The notes under the pieces: model-generated
Seen by the model: only the letters and a program-made list of their open reading frames with translations
What the model was told of the DNA's origin: nothing
The model's database searches: none
In this document: piece after piece, positions 61,811-64,000 of the stretch
Layout: every line of letters begins with the position of its first letter
Numbering within the stretch: position 1 is the stretch's first letter
From: Sulfuritalea sp.
GTDB lineage: Bacteria; Pseudomonadota; Gammaproteobacteria; Burkholderiales; Rhodocyclaceae
Direction: 5' to 3'
NCBI GenBank assembly: GCA_023229685.1
Contig: JALNYT010000008.1
Location: forward strand, 62,001 to 126,000
Length of the DNA stretch: 64,000 bases
Made by a program: the position numbers and the translations under genes

Positions 61811-62971
61811 CTATGACTCGACTCGATTCCGGCCACGCTGCTTTGCCCGGTAAAGCGCCGCATCCGCTTCGGCAATCAACGCTTCTATATCGGAGGCTTG
61901 TCCGGCATTCCCCTGGCATGTCGACAGACCAAGGCTCACTGTATAAGCAGGCAATGCCTTGTTGCGCTGCGTTTCGATCTCGTGCCGAATACGCTCTGCG
62001 ACATTCCTGGCTTCGGCTATCCCTGTATCGGGCAGCAGAATTACGAATTCTTCGCCGCCAAAACGTGCGAGGATATCCGGAAGTCGCAGCATTTGCGCCG
62101 CGCGATTAGTGAAATCCTTGATCACAAGGTCGCCGACATGGTGGCCGTGCTTGTCGTTGACCTTCTTGAAGAAGTCGATATCGCATGTAATGGCTGTCAG
62201 CGGCCGCTGCGCGCGCATGCTGCGCGACCATTCCACTGCTGCCTGGGAGAAAAATGCGCGACGGTTGAACGTCCCGGTCATCGGATCACGCGTCGCCATG
62301 AATTCCAGTTCGGCGCGTAGCCGCTCGTTGGTCAAAAGGATGAAGCCAACTGACAAACCCAGGACACCGAGCGAAAACATGCCTAGATACACCTGCTGAA
62401 TCAGGTTGCGATCAAAGATATCGTCCGTTTGATCCACCGCGACTGACAGCGTAGTGATACGCCAAACCGCGACAGCGACCCCGAGCAAGAAAAACGCGCA
62501 CAGGAAACGACTACCGAATCCTGTCGGCTTGGCGCGCCACGCGAGAACTGCCCCGGCCGAAAACAAACCGATATGCGCAAGAGCCATGATGAAGATACGG
62601 CCTTGGTAGTTGTGGCTACCGTAAGTGAGCCACACTGTCATGATCACAACCGCACCGATGCCGTCCAGGGTGGGGCGCCATTTGGGCTGCTGTCCAGAAT
62701 AGCGCTGCAATCCGACAATGAGAAGGAACTGGCCCAACAGGAGCGCGCCGCTCGCGGCAACGATGGCAAGAGCATCCGGAAAAATGCCGCGCATGGAAGC
62801 CAGTCCCGAGGCGCTTCCGATCAACACCACCGCCATCGCCCAATCGCCCAATCCCTCGATATCGTCAGGGAAACTCCTTGCCTGCACCCAGAGCACCAGC
62901 GCACAGAACATCCCTAACAGGTTGGCGACCAGAAGAAATGTGCGTGGATCGATGAGTTCCGTCATCACCAA
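61811..62971 (-). CDS. Membrane diguanylate cyclase (GGDEF)
   Basis: The enzyme makes cyclic di-GMP from two GTP. The 386-residue protein has seven or so N-terminal hydrophobic segments (about residues 10-210) forming a membrane sensor, then a GGDEF domain with DPMTGTFNRRAFF, the substrate helix DIDFFKKVNDKHGHHVGD, and the active-site FGGEEFVILLP. No inhibitory RxxD motif is seen five residues before the GGEEF, so feedback inhibition may be absent. Start may be at either of two ATGs two codons apart. The gene stands alone. Confidence 0.88.
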   Translation of the reverse strand: MVMTELIDPRTFLLVANLLGMFCALVLWVQARSFPDDIEGLGDWAMAVVLIGSASGLASMRGIFPDALAIVAASGALLLGQFLLIVGLQRYSGQQPKWRPTLDGIGAVVIMTVWLTYGSHNYQGRIFIMALAHIGLFSAGAVLAWRAKPTGFGSRFLCAFFLLGVAVAVWRITTLSVAVDQTDDIFDRNLIQQVYLGMFSLGVLGLSVGFILLTNERLRAELEFMATRDPMTGTFNRRAFFSQAAVEWSRSMRAQRPLTAITCDIDFFKKVNDKHGHHVGDLVIKDFTNRAAQMLRLPDILARFGGEEFVILLPDTGIAEARNVAERIRHEIETQRNKALPAYTVSLGLSTCQGNAGQASDIEALIAEADAALYRAKQRGRNRVES

Positions 62972-63580
62972 GGGCGGACTCTCGTAGAGTATGCAGCGGA
63001 ACGGGGCGCGGCTGGCTGGAGTGCGGTGATCACAGTTTCCGTCAGGTGACTTTCGGGACTACTTGCGCGGCGTCAACACCTGCTCGCCACTTCGATCCCG
63101 CACCCGATTTCCGTTAGAGGTTGCTGATTCTACTTTGGATGGATGGCTCTTTAGTTCATCGGCTGAACTTTTGAACTCAGGATATCTCCGTCGACGACCG
63201 GTCGACTGACTTTTTCACCGGCAGTGGACGAGGCCCGCTACAAGGTCGCTGGGATGTCCATTGCATGGTCAACGGCCGGATTCGCTGAATTGCAGGCGCC
63301 CGGGCAAAGACTTGAGCGCCGCTTGCTGAATGACGGCTTTCGCGTACCGCCGCTACAGTTGCGTATCGAGAAACAGGCCATCGCGGCGCACAGCCTCCAC
63401 ATGTTGCGGCCGCGCGATCGAAACCACTGCGTGCCCGGCTCGGATCGCCACGTTGGTCATATTCGCTTACAAACGGCCGCCTCACCTTACAGTTTTTCGA
63501 GTGACTCGGAGTGTGCCTTCGCGTTACTTTGCTTATGACCGCGCGGTTCCCGTACTGCGCGCCACTTAGAGGAGAACCAC
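62972..63580. other. Intergenic stretch, no supported gene
   Basis: About 610 bases between the divergent cyclase gene and the secreted-protein gene. Several short frames run through it on both strands but none has a recognisable product or good ribosome binding site. It presumably holds both promoters; no -10/-35 pair is convincing. Confidence 0.45.
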
Positions 63581-64000
63581 ATGAAAGCCGCCAAGTATCT
63601 TCCAGCCGTTACGGCCGTCGTGTTCGCGCTGGTTTCGCCATCATCTTTCGCGGACAGGGCGGACTTTGGCTTCCGCATCGGCGATGGATCGTTCGCTATC
63701 GACATCAGGACGCCGCCCGCGCCTGTCGTCGAGTATGTGTCCGTTGCGTTGCCTGGCCCCGTCTGGGTGCCGGGTTACTGGGCGTGGAATGGTCATCGAC
63801 AAGTCTGGAATAGCGGCGTATGGGAAAGGCCGCGACCGGGCTACCGCCATGAGAGCGGGCATTGGGAGCAGCGGGACGGGCGCCGGTACTTCGCGCCGCC
63901 GCAGTGGGAAGCGCACAGGACCGTCGAACGCCGCGGCGAGATGCGCGACTATGTCCGGCACGTGCGATACGAGGATGATCGCGATCAGGCCTTCTTCCGT
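63581..64000 (+). CDS. WxxGxW-type (YXWXXGXW) repeat secreted protein, 5' part
   Basis: The frame opens at ATG 63581 behind AGAGGAGAA and is still open at the window end, 140 codons later. A signal peptide (YLPAVTAVVFALVSPSSFA) precedes a mature domain of aromatic repeats: WVPGYWAWNG, VWNSGVWERP, ESGHWEQRDG. This matches the WXXGXW/YXWXXGXW family of periplasmic or outer-membrane-associated proteins in Proteobacteria, function unknown. The end is not visible, so total length cannot be given. Confidence 0.8.
   Translation, partial: MKAAKYLPAVTAVVFALVSPSSFADRADFGFRIGDGSFAIDIRTPPAPVVEYVSVALPGPVWVPGYWAWNGHRQVWNSGVWERPRPGYRHESGHWEQRDGRRYFAPPQWEAHRTVERRGEMRDYVRHVRYEDDRDQAFFR

Noticed and set aside
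1..64000. CRISPR arrays, tRNA and rRNA genes, transposases, prophage genes
   Set aside because: No regularly spaced direct repeats, tRNA cloverleafs, rRNA segments or recombinase motifs were recognised by eye.

Overview
The window is GC-rich chromosomal DNA from a betaproteobacterium. The first 17 kb holds the order fabD-fabG-acpP-fabF-ygfX-(nadB)-rpoE-rseA-rseB-rseC-mucD-glutaredoxin-lepA-lepB-DUF4845-rnc-era-recO-pdxJ-acpS-nagZ, a housekeeping block known from Rhodocyclales and related Betaproteobacteria. The later gene content (a tungsten-type class II benzoyl-CoA reductase set, an FNR-type site and a multihaem-style cytochrome) points to an anaerobic, aromatic-degrading member of that group. 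The genus cannot be fixed from the sequence alone.

Layout. 1-17.2 kb: fatty-acid synthesis, NAD synthesis, the sigma-E envelope-stress operon, translation and RNA-processing genes, vitamin B6 and peptidoglycan recycling; two copies of a palindromic repeat sit between genes. 17.2-19.3 kb: a small array of integron cassettes without an integrase, carrying a Kdo hydroxylase and a phospholipase-D-like protein, bounded by attC-like sites. 19.3-28.8 kb: a transporter, a spermidine-synthase-like enzyme, Hsp33 and an ArsC/Spx-like reductase on the minus strand, then two envelope proteins and a MacAB-like efflux system with two permeases on the plus strand. 28.8-34.1 kb: a patchwork of lower GC with small unknown genes, two gene remnants and a dihaem cytochrome c. 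34.2-46.4 kb: a PDC-sensor protein, a NarX-like histidine kinase, pilU, moeA, moaA, an Mla-type lipid transporter, DUF302 and Met-rich proteins and an FAD-dependent reductase.

46.7-58.3 kb is the most interesting part: a promoter with an FNR/Anr box and an overlapping TetR-type palindrome, a coupled 43-residue ORF, a TetR regulator, and then eight tightly packed genes matching bamB-bamC-bamD-bamE-bamF-bamG-bamH-bamI in the Geobacter order. BamB keeps the tungsten-ligand Cys322 and the active-site Glu251, Glu257 and His260 at the same numbers as the Geobacter enzyme. BamBC would reduce benzoyl-CoA without ATP hydrolysis. BamD-BamF (heterodisulfide-reductase-like) and BamG-BamI (NuoEFG-like) would carry out the electron bifurcation or confurcation that drives it. 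Most Betaproteobacteria that degrade aromatics anaerobically use the ATP-dependent class I enzyme, so this is an unusual setting.

58.3-64 kb: convergent minus-strand genes for an HD-domain/zinc-ribbon protein, an epoxide hydrolase and FdhD, then a membrane diguanylate cyclase, a long intergenic stretch, and the start of a WxxGxW-type secreted protein that runs off the end. moaA, moeA and fdhD in the same window fit a need for molybdopterin-type cofactor, but they are not in the bam operon.
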